A stretch of 64,000 nucleotides of DNA. Source: Myxococcaceae bacterium. GTDB lineage: Bacteria > Myxococcota_A > Polyangia > Polyangiales > Ga0077539. This document shows, in pieces, positions 17,919-26,264 of the stretch. Within the stretch, counting starts at the first letter, position 1, and each line of letters begins with the position of its first letter. The position numbers were made by a program, and so were the translations under genes. The notes under the pieces were generated by a model. The model was not told the origin of the DNA. It did not search any database and was given only the letters and a program-made list of their open reading frames with translations. The DNA lies in the NCBI GenBank assembly GCA_004297725.1, contig SCUS01000109.1, positions 1-64,000 on the forward strand. Reading direction: 5' to 3'.

Positions 17919-19472
17919 GTGCGTCGGGTGAGGGATCGCCCGCGAGTGCCGGGTCTCGGAGGCGCCGCGAGCCTTCGTGCGAGGCGTCGCGCCCTGACGG
18001 CTGCGTGCGCGCTGGCCTCGCTGCTGGGCTCCGCCTCCCGGGCCTCGGCGCAGACCATGGCGCAGGGCTGGGCCCTCGATCGCCATGAGCCCTCCGTCCC
18101 CGGGGATGGGCTCTTCCTCGCGGAGCACCCGTGGTACCGCGACACCCGCCTCGTGGCGGCGGGCTTCACCCTCGACTACGCCGCCAACCCGCTCTGGCTG
18201 CGCATCCCCCGCGACGGCCTCCCTGCGCTCGACCAGGCCGTGGTCTCGGGGATGCTCACCGGACACCTCGGCGTGTCGCTCGCTCCGCTCCGCTGGCTGG
18301 GGCTGCACCTCTCCCTGCCCGTGGCGCTACAGCAGTCCGGATCGCCCATCCCGGCGGGCGCGGGCAACCTCGGACCCGCGACCTCCATCGGCCCCGGAGA
18401 CCTCCGCGCCGGGCTGCGGGTGCGCCTCGCAGGGGACGCCGCGAGGGATCCGTGGTCGCTTCACCTGGGCGCGCTGCTCTGGCTGCCCACCGGGAGCCCG
18501 TCGGACAACACCGGGGACGGGTCGGCGCGCGCAGAGGCCCGGGTCGTGGTCGCGGGGAGCGCGTCGCGACTGCGCTGGTCGGTGGGCGCGGGCTTCCACC
18601 TGAGGAGCGCCGTGAGCGCGCTCAACCTGGCGGTGGGCCACGAGCTGAGGGTGACCGCGGCGGTGGCCATGTCCCTGCTCGGCGGCCGACTGGATGTCGG
18701 TCCCGAGGCCCAGTTGTTCAGCGCCCTGAGGGAGCGCCCCGACCGCCGTGGAAGCGCGGCCTTCACGAGGGCCCAGTGGGGCGCCGAGGTGATGCTGGGC
18801 GCCCGCTGGAGGGTCGCCGATCCGGTGCAGGTGGGCCTCGCCGGAGGCATCGGGCTCGGCGACGGATACGGCATCCCCGAGGGGCGCGCCCTGCTGACCA
18901 TCGTCTACGCGCCGACCGACCGGGCTCCAGCTCCACGAAGGATCGAGGCGCTCTCCCCGCCGCCGCCCCCTCGGGAAGAGCCCCCAGTGGCAGAGCGCCC
19001 CGTGGAAGCGCCCCCCGTGGATGCGCCCCCCGTGGATGCGCCCCCCGTGGATGCGCCCCCCGTGGATGCGCCCCCCGTAGAGAGTGTCGGAGAGCTCGTC
19101 CCCTTCGTCGGCGCGGTGGAGTTTCGCACCCACCGGGAGGCGATCGTCGGGGAGGAGAGCTTCCGCTCGCTGGACGCCGTCGCGGCGGCGCTGCGGTCGA
19201 CGCCCTCCATCGAGGTCGATGTGCAGGTGCACAGCGGCCACCGGAGCAACCCGGAGTTCTATCTCGAGCTCTCGTCGCGTCGCGCCCGGGCCGTGCGCGA
19301 GTACCTCATCGCCCGCGGCGTCCCGGCGGCGCGGCTGCAGTCGCACGGCATGGGCGCCGCGTGCCTCGGGCGCAGGAGACGCGACGACGACGACGTCCCT
19401 CGCGTGCAGCTCGTGCTCGTCCCCCCAGGAACCACCGGGGGGCGATGCCTCCGGCGCTCTGCGTCGGACTGA
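17919..19472 (+). CDS. Outer-membrane protein with VDAPP linker and degenerate OmpA-like domain
   Basis: A protein of about 517 residues beginning with an Arg-rich stretch and a signal peptide (ALTAACALASLLGSAS, cleavage near ASAQ). Residues about 50-330 alternate short beta-strands, as in an outer-membrane barrel. A Pro-rich linker follows with VDAPP repeated four times (15-base units at 19001-19080). The last 110 residues resemble an OmpA C-terminal domain, but the Asp of the peptidoglycan-binding motif (HTD) is replaced (VHSGHRSN), while the later Arg (LSSRRARAVREYL) is kept. The start is a GTG at 17919; another GTG nine bases on is possible. It may therefore not bind peptidoglycan normally. 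Confidence 0.72.
   Translation: MRRVRDRPRVPGLGGAASLRARRRALTAACALASLLGSASRASAQTMAQGWALDRHEPSVPGDGLFLAEHPWYRDTRLVAAGFTLDYAANPLWLRIPRDGLPALDQAVVSGMLTGHLGVSLAPLRWLGLHLSLPVALQQSGSPIPAGAGNLGPATSIGPGDLRAGLRVRLAGDAARDPWSLHLGALLWLPTGSPSDNTGDGSARAEARVVVAGSASRLRWSVGAGFHLRSAVSALNLAVGHELRVTAAVAMSLLGGRLDVGPEAQLFSALRERPDRRGSAAFTRAQWGAEVMLGARWRVADPVQVGLAGGIGLGDGYGIPEGRALLTIVYAPTDRAPAPRRIEALSPPPPPREEPPVAERPVEAPPVDAPPVDAPPVDAPPVDAPPVESVGELVPFVGAVEFRTHREAIVGEESFRSLDAVAAALRSTPSIEVDVQVHSGHRSNPEFYLELSSRRARAVREYLIARGVPAARLQSHGMGAACLGRRRRDDDDVPRVQLVLVPPGTTGGRCLRRSASD
19001..19080 (+). repeat. 15-base tandem repeats encoding VDAPP
   Basis: About five near-identical 15-base units of the form GCGCCCCCCGTGGAT encode the VEAPP/VDAPP linker of the OmpA-like protein. 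The third-position identity of the units points to recent slippage-type expansion, so the linker length may vary between strains. Confidence 0.85.
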
Positions 19473-19482
19473 TCGTCGGCGC

Positions 19483-20688
19483 TCAGAAGAAGAGCTGCAT
19501 CTGCAGCCGCGCCTGGTGCTCGCCCCGATCCGAGAGGTTGTCGCCGTAGTAGTAGAAGTAGTCCGACTGGAGCTTCAAGGCGTGGCCCTGGAAGTACCAG
19601 TTGAGCCCGCCGCCGAGCTCGTGGCGTCGCCGCTGCGAAGGGTCCACGGTGGCCTGGTCGAGCACCGTGGGGCGCAGGTCGCCGTAACGGGCGACGAGCT
19701 CGAAGTGTCGGGTGAAGAGGTAGCCCGCCTGCGCGAACCATCCGAAGGAGCTGCGGGAGTACTCGATGGTGGGCGCTCCGCCCGCGTTGGTGGACTGGTA
19801 CGCCGCGGCGTTGGCCCGGCGCAGCAGCGCCGCCCCGAGCACCGAGAGCCCGCGCCACTTGAAGGACAGGTCGGCCTCGCCGTGGAGGTAGTCGAAGCGT
19901 CCACGGTCGTAGCTCGTCTCGAAGGTGCTGCGCGAGCGCCGGGTGTTCTGGTTGTACGCGACGCCCACGCCCACCGAGAGCCGGGGGGAGTCGTGCCGCT
20001 CGAGGTCGGACTCCACGTAGTCGTCGAAGGCGCCCATCGGGGTGAACTCCAGTCGAGCGACCCACAGCAGCCCGGACTCGGAGCTGAGCCGGTTGCGGCC
20101 GTCGCCGCCGAAGACCCCGAGCTGGTAGCCGAGCCGGCGGCCGAGGCCGAAGAGGTCGCGGGAGTAGAGCTGCACGCCGACGTCGCGGTCGAGGTTGAGC
20201 TCGCCGGTGACGATCGAGCGGTCGACGAACTGCTGCGCCGACGAGGAGATCACCCGCTGACGGTCGAAGGGGACCTTCATCTGACCGGCGCGCACCTGCA
20301 GGTCTCGCAGCCGGGTCCAGGTGACGTAGGCGTCGCGCAGCGGCAGCCGGAGGTCGGACTCGGTGTCGCGGTTGGAGAAGCCGAGCTGGATGTAATACTG
20401 GAGCTCGTTCGAGAGCGCGTGCCCCTGGAGCACCAGGCGCATCCGGCGGATGGAGAACTCCGTCGCGGGATCGCCGCCCCCCTCCTCCCCGGTGAGCGTG
20501 AAGCGGATCTGCGCACGCGCGCGGAGGTTGAACTCGAAGGCGCCGTCGGCCGAGGTGACGGTGACCCCGTGGCCGAGGGCGGCGCGCACCCGGGGAGCGC
20601 GCTCGGGCTCCGGGGACTGCGCGAGGGCCGCTCCGGGGAAGGAGACCGCGATCAGGCCAGCGAGGACGAGCGACGAGGGGTTTCGCAT
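19483..20688 (-). CDS. Phosphate-selective porin (OprO/OprP-like)
   Basis: A 401-residue outer-membrane porin. The ATG at 20688 gives a clean signal peptide (NPSSLVLAGLIAVSFPGAALA); a GTG at 20709 would add seven residues. The mature part is a series of amphipathic strands with aromatic girdles (RAQIRFTLTG, NELQYYIQLGFSN, FSLKW-type) and ends with the aromatic residue typical of Omp C-termini (QARLQMQLFF). The motif around LQVRAGQMKVPFDRQ matches the OprO/OprP family. It would let anions such as phosphate or pyrophosphate through the outer membrane; selectivity is not shown. It lies just downstream of the YVTN lipoprotein and the large membrane protein, all leftward. Confidence 0.82.
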   Translation of the reverse strand: MRNPSSLVLAGLIAVSFPGAALAQSPEPERAPRVRAALGHGVTVTSADGAFEFNLRARAQIRFTLTGEEGGGDPATEFSIRRMRLVLQGHALSNELQYYIQLGFSNRDTESDLRLPLRDAYVTWTRLRDLQVRAGQMKVPFDRQRVISSSAQQFVDRSIVTGELNLDRDVGVQLYSRDLFGLGRRLGYQLGVFGGDGRNRLSSESGLLWVARLEFTPMGAFDDYVESDLERHDSPRLSVGVGVAYNQNTRRSRSTFETSYDRGRFDYLHGEADLSFKWRGLSVLGAALLRRANAAAYQSTNAGGAPTIEYSRSSFGWFAQAGYLFTRHFELVARYGDLRPTVLDQATVDPSQRRRHELGGGLNWYFQGHALKLQSDYFYYYGDNLSDRGEHQARLQMQLFF

Positions 20689-20710
20689 CGGGGCACACAA
20701 GTACCGCACC

Positions 20711-21775
20711 TCAGGGCGCCCCGCCGAGCGCGTCGCGCAGCGAGATCCCGTTGGGGCCGCGCCCCACCGCCACGGTGGCGAGCTGGGAGAGCGTCGCGGT
20801 GTCGAGGACGGCGACGTTGTTCTCGAGGCTGCCGGTGACGTAGACCCGGGCGCCGTCTCGGCTCGCCACCACGCCGTGCGCGCCGAGGCCCACCTCCGCG
20901 GAGCGCAGCACCCGCCACCCCGCGACGTCGACCTCGTAGAGACGGTTGCCGGTGCGCGCGCTGAAGGTCAGCGAGCCCTGGTCGGCCACCCAGAGCCGCG
21001 ACCCGCCGGGGCCGAGGTACACCTGCGCCGGGCCGCGCGCCGTGTCCGGCAGCGCGAGGCGGGTGACCGCGCGGGAGGCCATGTCCACGCGGACCACCAC
21101 ACGCTGGTCCTGGAGGGCCGTGAAGGCCGTCGCGCCGTCGGGCGTGCACGCCACCTGGATGGGGACGCCGTCGACCCGCACCTCCTCGACGGCCCCCGTC
21201 GCGAGGTCGATCGCCGCCACGCTGCGCCCCCCGGAGCTGGCCACGAAGACCCTCCCCCCGCACACCCTCGCTCCGTGCGGCGCGGCGCGCACGCCCAGCC
21301 GGAAGCGGCGCGTCTCCCGGCGCGTGGCGGCGTCGACCTCGATGACCGTGTCGGCGTTGGAGGCCGTGACGTAGGCGAAGCGCCCGGCGGCGTCGAAGAC
21401 CACGTGCGCCAGCAGGCCCCGCAGGGGGATGCGCGCCAGCACCGCCAGCGTCGTCGCGTCGAGGACGATCACCTGCTCGTCGTCCCGCCCCGCGTAGCCG
21501 CTCATGTAGAACTCCGACGACGCCGCGGTGGCCCACACCTCGCGGCCGTCGGGAGAGACCTGCACGTTGTGGGGCAGGTAGCGCACCGTGGCCCCGTCCC
21601 GCGACTCCGCGAGGTCCACCGTGGCGACGGGATGGGCGGCGCCTTCGTCGATCACCGAGAGGGTGCCGGCGCGCTCGTCGGCGACGAACACCCGCGACCC
21701 GGTCGCGGCGGGCGTGACCTCGTCGCTGCAGGCTTGCAGCAGCCCCGATGCGACGATGATCCACCCGATGCGCAC
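20711..21775 (-). CDS. YVTN-type beta-propeller lipoprotein
   Basis: A 354-residue lipoprotein. The GTG at 21775 yields signal and lipobox (IIVASGLLQAC). The mature part consists of propeller blades with YVTN/NHL-like repeats (VFVADERAGTLSVIDEG, VWATAASSEFYMSG, FAYVTASNADTVIEVDA, VYVTGSLENNVAVLDTATL). Such repeats form a ring used for binding partners, polysaccharides or cofactors; no catalytic site is evident. It ends two bases before the GTG that could start the porin and probably shares its transcript. A role in envelope assembly or in supporting the porin is only a guess. Confidence 0.75.
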   Translation of the reverse strand: MRIGWIIVASGLLQACSDEVTPAATGSRVFVADERAGTLSVIDEGAAHPVATVDLAESRDGATVRYLPHNVQVSPDGREVWATAASSEFYMSGYAGRDDEQVIVLDATTLAVLARIPLRGLLAHVVFDAAGRFAYVTASNADTVIEVDAATRRETRRFRLGVRAAPHGARVCGGRVFVASSGGRSVAAIDLATGAVEEVRVDGVPIQVACTPDGATAFTALQDQRVVVRVDMASRAVTRLALPDTARGPAQVYLGPGGSRLWVADQGSLTFSARTGNRLYEVDVAGWRVLRSAEVGLGAHGVVASRDGARVYVTGSLENNVAVLDTATLSQLATVAVGRGPNGISLRDALGGAP

Positions 21776-21861
21776 CGCGTCCCTCGCTGCTCCGGCTTGA
21801 GTGGGCCACCGTAGGAGCGCTCGGAGGGACGGCGCTTGACCGGCATCAAGCGCCGGGGCCG

Positions 21862-24798
21862 TCACGGGCGCGCCTCGTCCGCCAGCCGCTGCGCGATCAG
21901 CGAGGGGACCCAGCGCGCGGCGCGCCAGTCGTCGAGCGTGCCCACGAGGGTCATGGAGAGCACCCGCTGCCCGGGCTGCGCCTGCATCAGCGTCGTGCCC
22001 AGCACGGGCACCGGCACGCCACCCCTGGTTCGCATCTCGAAGGCGTACTCGACCACCGCGCCTCCGAAGGCCCTCGGCGTCTCGGCGCTGCGCCTCACAA
22101 GCTGGAAGCCGGGCAGGGCCCGAGAGGCCAGCTCGGTGCGTTGGACCAGCAGGGCGCGCACCTCGTCGGGGCGGGCGCGGTCGACGGACACCACCAGCAC
22201 CGGCGGCAGCGGACCCCGGGTCGATCCCTGGAACACCCCCGCCGCACCGGGCGTGGTCGGCTGAAGGGTCCACGAGGCGGGCACCGGCAGCGACATCGCG
22301 AGGCCCGGCAGCGCCCTCGCCACGGGCCGATCCCGGTACAGCGCGGCCCCGGCCGCAGCCGCGAGCAGCGCGGCGACCGCGAGCGACGCGGCCCCGACCA
22401 GGCGCGCAGGGCGAGGCGCGGCGGGCGACCCGGCTGCGGCGTCGATGCGGGCGCGGGCGACCCAGACCAGCGCCACCAGCGCCACCAGCGCGGAGGCACC
22501 GAGCGGCGGGAGCGCGCGGCCCGCCGTCAGCCACGGCTCCTGCGAGGGCCAGAGCGCCAGCCCGATGGAGAGCAGGACGAAGGCCAGCAGCGCGCCTCCG
22601 GCCCGACGCAGCCCGGCGCCCTCACCGCGCGAGAACCACACCAGGCCCAGCGCCAGCGCAGGCAGCGCGTAGGTCGCGTAGGTCGCGACGAAGTGGGCGT
22701 CGACCCCGCTCGATCGCCGCTCCGGGGTGAGCAGCACCATCCATCGTGGAGAGAGGAAGGGCAGGGCGAGCTGCGCCTTGGAGGCAGCGGCCAGCCCCAG
22801 GGCGACGGCGACGAGGGTCAGCACCCCGGGCGCCGAGGCGCTCGCCCGGTCGGAGGCGCGGCGCTCGACCCACCACGCCAGCGCGGACCACGAGGCCACG
22901 ATCAGCGCGGCCCTGGAGAGCGCCCAGAACGGGTCGAGCGCTCCGTCGCCGTCCAGCGCTCCGCCCTCCCCGGCGATCAGCCGAAGGGCGCGCTCGTCGA
23001 GGGCGACGCCCAGGTCGCCGAAACTCCACCCCCAGGCGGCGAGCTTGTCGAGGGCCGTCAGCGGAACCGTCGCCGCGGCGCCCGCGCAGAACGCGCCGAG
23101 CAGCCTGTGGGCGGGCAGCGGAAGCTGGACGGCGCCGCGGCTCGCCCAGACGTAGAGCGCCACGGCGGGCCCGGCGTCGAGGACGCCCCGGAAGAGGTAG
23201 TACGCGATCTGCTCCTGGGCGCGCTCGTCGTGCGCCGCGGCCCTCGCGTGGAGCTCGAGGAGCGCGAGCACCAGGACGCCGCCGAGCAGGGCCATGCGCG
23301 CCGGGGCGGGCCACCGCAGGCTGGTGGAGAGGCCCGCTCGCATCGCCGAGGACTGAAGCAGCCAGAGCGTGGAGATGGCGTTGACGGCGAAGACGGCCGC
23401 CGAGCGGGTGGGGGCGCGCCCGAAGCCGAAGAGCTGCGAGACGTACTCCTTCGCCACGAAGGTCATCAGCAGGAGCTGGTAGACCAGCGCCCCGGCGGAG
23501 GCGGAGTCGAGGCGACGGCGGACGGCCTGCACGAGCGCCGCCGCGAGCGCGAGGGGAAAGACCCATCGGAGGATCTCCGCCGTGGTCCCTGCCGCGGGCT
23601 GATCCCAGAGGAAGGGGCGCGCCGCGCGGTAGAGCCAGATTGCCGCGACGCTCACCGCCGACGGCCAGTGCAGGGCGGGCGTGTCGATCACCCACGGCGC
23701 CCAGAGCAGCAGCGAGCCCGCCAGCAGCGCGAGCACCACCAGCGGAGCGAGCCAGCGGGAGGGCACCCACACCTTGATGGTGTTGGCGACCGCCGTCGTG
23801 GTGGAGAGGATCTTGAAGATCAGCCCGACGCCCACGAGGTACCAGAGCGGCCAGAGGTAGCTCCCGATGAACTCCAGCATCGGCAGGATCATCTGGGCGG
23901 AGCGCGAGAGCCCCTGCCGGGCGACCTGGGCGTAGAGGTAGAGCGCGATGGCTGCGGCGAACGCGGCCGCGGTCCACGGAAGCGACGGGGCTGCCGGGGG
24001 GTCGTCCGGCCCGTGGCCTGCTCGTGCCAGGCTGTGGGCGCCGAGGCCCAGCGCCGCTCCGAGCGCCGCTCCCAGCGCGGCCTTGCCGGGCCCGAAGCCC
24101 GCGCCGAGCGGCGTCAGCACGGCGCCGAAGGCCCCCGCGGCCGCGCCCGTGGCGGCGGCGACGATCCATGCCCTCAGCGCCTCCGAACGACCGACGCTGC
24201 GCCTCCCCCGCGCGCCCACCCAGACCGTCGCGAGGAGCACCAGCGGAGGGATGACGTTGGCGTAGGAGCGCGCATACCCGAGGGTGACGAGGCCGAAGCC
24301 CAGGTAGAGGAAGGTGCACGAGGCGAGGAGCTGCACCAGGCGGTTGGCGAAGGCCGCGCCCGCCAGCAGCAGCGCCCAGCACAGGGCCATCGCGGCGGGC
24401 CAGAGGGCGACCGACCAGGCCGCCGCGTGGCGAGCCGGCGACGAGGCCACGAGGAGCATCGGGCCCGGCAGCGCCAGCGCCAGCGGGGCCGTCAGCGCGA
24501 GGGTCGCCGCGACCGCCAGCGCGGCGCGCAGCACGGCCCGACCGTCGGTCGGCACCCGGCTCGAGTCGGGACGGTCCCTGGCGTAGTTGGTCCAGTAGAA
24601 GACGCGGGCCAGCTCGAGGAGCGCGGCGACCCGGGGCGAGTCTCGCAGCCAGGCGCGGAGGCGGCTCGGGAGGGGCCGCTCGGCGAAGCGCTTCCGGGCG
24701 GAGCGGGCGCGCTCGGCCCCGCGCTGCAGCACCGGGGACAGCCCGACGAGGAAGTGGCCCAGCTTGCGCAGCGCCCCGAACGTGCTCTCGACTCCCAT
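21862..24798 (-). CDS. Very large polytopic membrane protein with PsbP/Mog1-like tail
   Basis: A 978-residue protein with roughly twenty or more hydrophobic helices over residues about 85-800 (for example TLALTAPLALALPGPMLLVA and VVLALLAGSLLLWAPWV), linked by short charged loops. The last about 160 residues form a soluble domain (LPVPASWTLQPTTPGAAGVF ... ARWVPSLIAQRL) whose pattern looks like the PsbP/Mog1 or DUF1795 fold. The ATG at 24798 is preceded by AGAAGG. I do not recognise the family. It is transcribed leftward ahead of the YVTN lipoprotein and porin, and may be an exporter or sugar-handling membrane enzyme; neither is supported by a motif. Confidence 0.72.
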   Translation of the reverse strand: MGVESTFGALRKLGHFLVGLSPVLQRGAERARSARKRFAERPLPSRLRAWLRDSPRVAALLELARVFYWTNYARDRPDSSRVPTDGRAVLRAALAVAATLALTAPLALALPGPMLLVASSPARHAAAWSVALWPAAMALCWALLLAGAAFANRLVQLLASCTFLYLGFGLVTLGYARSYANVIPPLVLLATVWVGARGRRSVGRSEALRAWIVAAATGAAAGAFGAVLTPLGAGFGPGKAALGAALGAALGLGAHSLARAGHGPDDPPAAPSLPWTAAAFAAAIALYLYAQVARQGLSRSAQMILPMLEFIGSYLWPLWYLVGVGLIFKILSTTTAVANTIKVWVPSRWLAPLVVLALLAGSLLLWAPWVIDTPALHWPSAVSVAAIWLYRAARPFLWDQPAAGTTAEILRWVFPLALAAALVQAVRRRLDSASAGALVYQLLLMTFVAKEYVSQLFGFGRAPTRSAAVFAVNAISTLWLLQSSAMRAGLSTSLRWPAPARMALLGGVLVLALLELHARAAAHDERAQEQIAYYLFRGVLDAGPAVALYVWASRGAVQLPLPAHRLLGAFCAGAAATVPLTALDKLAAWGWSFGDLGVALDERALRLIAGEGGALDGDGALDPFWALSRAALIVASWSALAWWVERRASDRASASAPGVLTLVAVALGLAAASKAQLALPFLSPRWMVLLTPERRSSGVDAHFVATYATYALPALALGLVWFSRGEGAGLRRAGGALLAFVLLSIGLALWPSQEPWLTAGRALPPLGASALVALVALVWVARARIDAAAGSPAAPRPARLVGAASLAVAALLAAAAGAALYRDRPVARALPGLAMSLPVPASWTLQPTTPGAAGVFQGSTRGPLPPVLVVSVDRARPDEVRALLVQRTELASRALPGFQLVRRSAETPRAFGGAVVEYAFEMRTRGGVPVPVLGTTLMQAQPGQRVLSMTLVGTLDDWRAARWVPSLIAQRLADEARP

Positions 24799-25071
24799 CA
24801 GGCCTTCTTCTCGCGCTCCGCGCCGACTGCCGACGCAGCGGAGGGCAGCAACGCATATGCCGCGAGCCGGGTGGCGCTCGGTGGCCGGCGCAGGGCGCGT
24901 CCATCGGTGCGCGGTCACGCAGCGCGTTCGCGCAACGTGCAGCGTATTCGCCGGGCGGCGGCGAGAGGTGCGGGCGGGTTGCGCGCCTCCCTCGCAGGCG
25001 AGCGCGGAGGCATGTCCGTTGCTCGTTCACGTGCGGTGCGATGCCCGGCGACGGTCGCGCAGGAGACGCAG

Positions 25072-26253
25072 ATGGCAACCGAGACGAAGCAGGTCGAAGA
25101 TCCCCAGAGGCTGGGGCTGGTGCTGTCGGGAGGCGGAGCGCGAGGCGCCTTCCAGGTGGGGGTGTACGAGCGCCTGCTCGCCGACCCGCGCTTCTCGCAG
25201 GGCCCGGCGATTCTCTCGGGCACCTCCGCGGGCGCCATCAACGCCGCGCTGATCGCGGCGGGTCGCACGCCCCAGGAGATGCTGCGCTTCTGGCACGGCC
25301 TGGCCGAGCGGCCCCCGGCGGTGGCCAGCGACTCGTTCATGCACCACGCGCGACAGGCCGTGGTCGCCCTCGCGGCCCTCGAGCCCGGGCGCTGGGTCGG
25401 CGAGTCGAGCGCGCTGGCGGCGGTGCGAGAGCACCTCCGGCATCACCTGCCGCTGCGGCCAGGGGCCGTGCTGGCGTGGATGCTCGAGTGCGCGGTGACG
25501 GCCCGCTTCGAGGTGCTGAGCGAGCTCCTCGAGCGCATCCCCGACGCGCACCTCTTCGACACCGGTCCGCTGCGAGAGCGGCTCATCGAGGAGTTCGGCG
25601 GAGAGCGGATACCGCACCGGCCCGGGGTCGAGCTCGCCATCAACGTGGTCGACGCGCCCTCCGGGCGCGCGGTGCGCTTCGTCACCAAGGCGACGCACCT
25701 CACCCGCCCTCCGGAGTACAAGATCGTCGACGCGATCAGCGTAGACATGGTGCTGGCGAGCGCTTCGATCCCGCTGCTCTTCTCCCCGGTGCAGGTCGAC
25801 CACAGGCTGCTCTGGGACGGCGGGCTCCTGGTCAATACCCCTCTGGCGCCGGTGGTCGACCTCGGGGCCGACGCGGTGGTGACGGTGCTGGTGACCGAGC
25901 CCACCGACCCGACGCTCCAGAGGTTCACGCACTTCGGCGACGCGCTCGAGCGGGTGATCGACTGCTTCCTGGAGAACACCTACAACGTCGACCGCAAGCT
26001 GCTGCTCGAGCGCAACCGCCTCGTGGAGCAGTCGGGCGGGCGCTACCGCCCGGTGCGCCTCTACGAGGCCATCCGCCCGGCCCGCTCGAACGCGTTCACC
26101 GCGGGCTCGTACCTGAACTTCTCCCACGGGGCGATCCAGGCCATGTACGAGTCCGGTCTCCAGGCCGGGGCCGAGTGGCTGGCCAAGGGCCCGCCGGTCG
26201 ACCGTCTCCACGAGCGCCCGTGGACCGACGCGCCCCGGGACGACCTGACCTGA
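25072..26253 (+). CDS. Patatin-like phospholipase
   Basis: A 393-residue patatin-family hydrolase. The oxyanion glycine motif is SGGGARGAF (residues 19-27), the nucleophile Ser52 lies in GTSAG and the catalytic Asp249 in LWDGGLL, the usual Ser-Asp dyad. It would cleave acyl chains from phospholipids. No signal peptide is seen with the chosen ATG at 25072, which has GGAG upstream and sits just before the first strand; an in-frame ATG at 25012 would add 20 residues. The protein is probably cytoplasmic or peripheral. It diverges from the large membrane protein (24798) and is convergent with the hybrid kinase (26265) across 11 bases. Confidence 0.9.
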   Translation: MATETKQVEDPQRLGLVLSGGGARGAFQVGVYERLLADPRFSQGPAILSGTSAGAINAALIAAGRTPQEMLRFWHGLAERPPAVASDSFMHHARQAVVALAALEPGRWVGESSALAAVREHLRHHLPLRPGAVLAWMLECAVTARFEVLSELLERIPDAHLFDTGPLRERLIEEFGGERIPHRPGVELAINVVDAPSGRAVRFVTKATHLTRPPEYKIVDAISVDMVLASASIPLLFSPVQVDHRLLWDGGLLVNTPLAPVVDLGADAVVTVLVTEPTDPTLQRFTHFGDALERVIDCFLENTYNVDRKLLLERNRLVEQSGGRYRPVRLYEAIRPARSNAFTAGSYLNFSHGAIQAMYESGLQAGAEWLAKGPPVDRLHERPWTDAPRDDLT

Positions 26254-26264
26254 CGACGCCCCTC

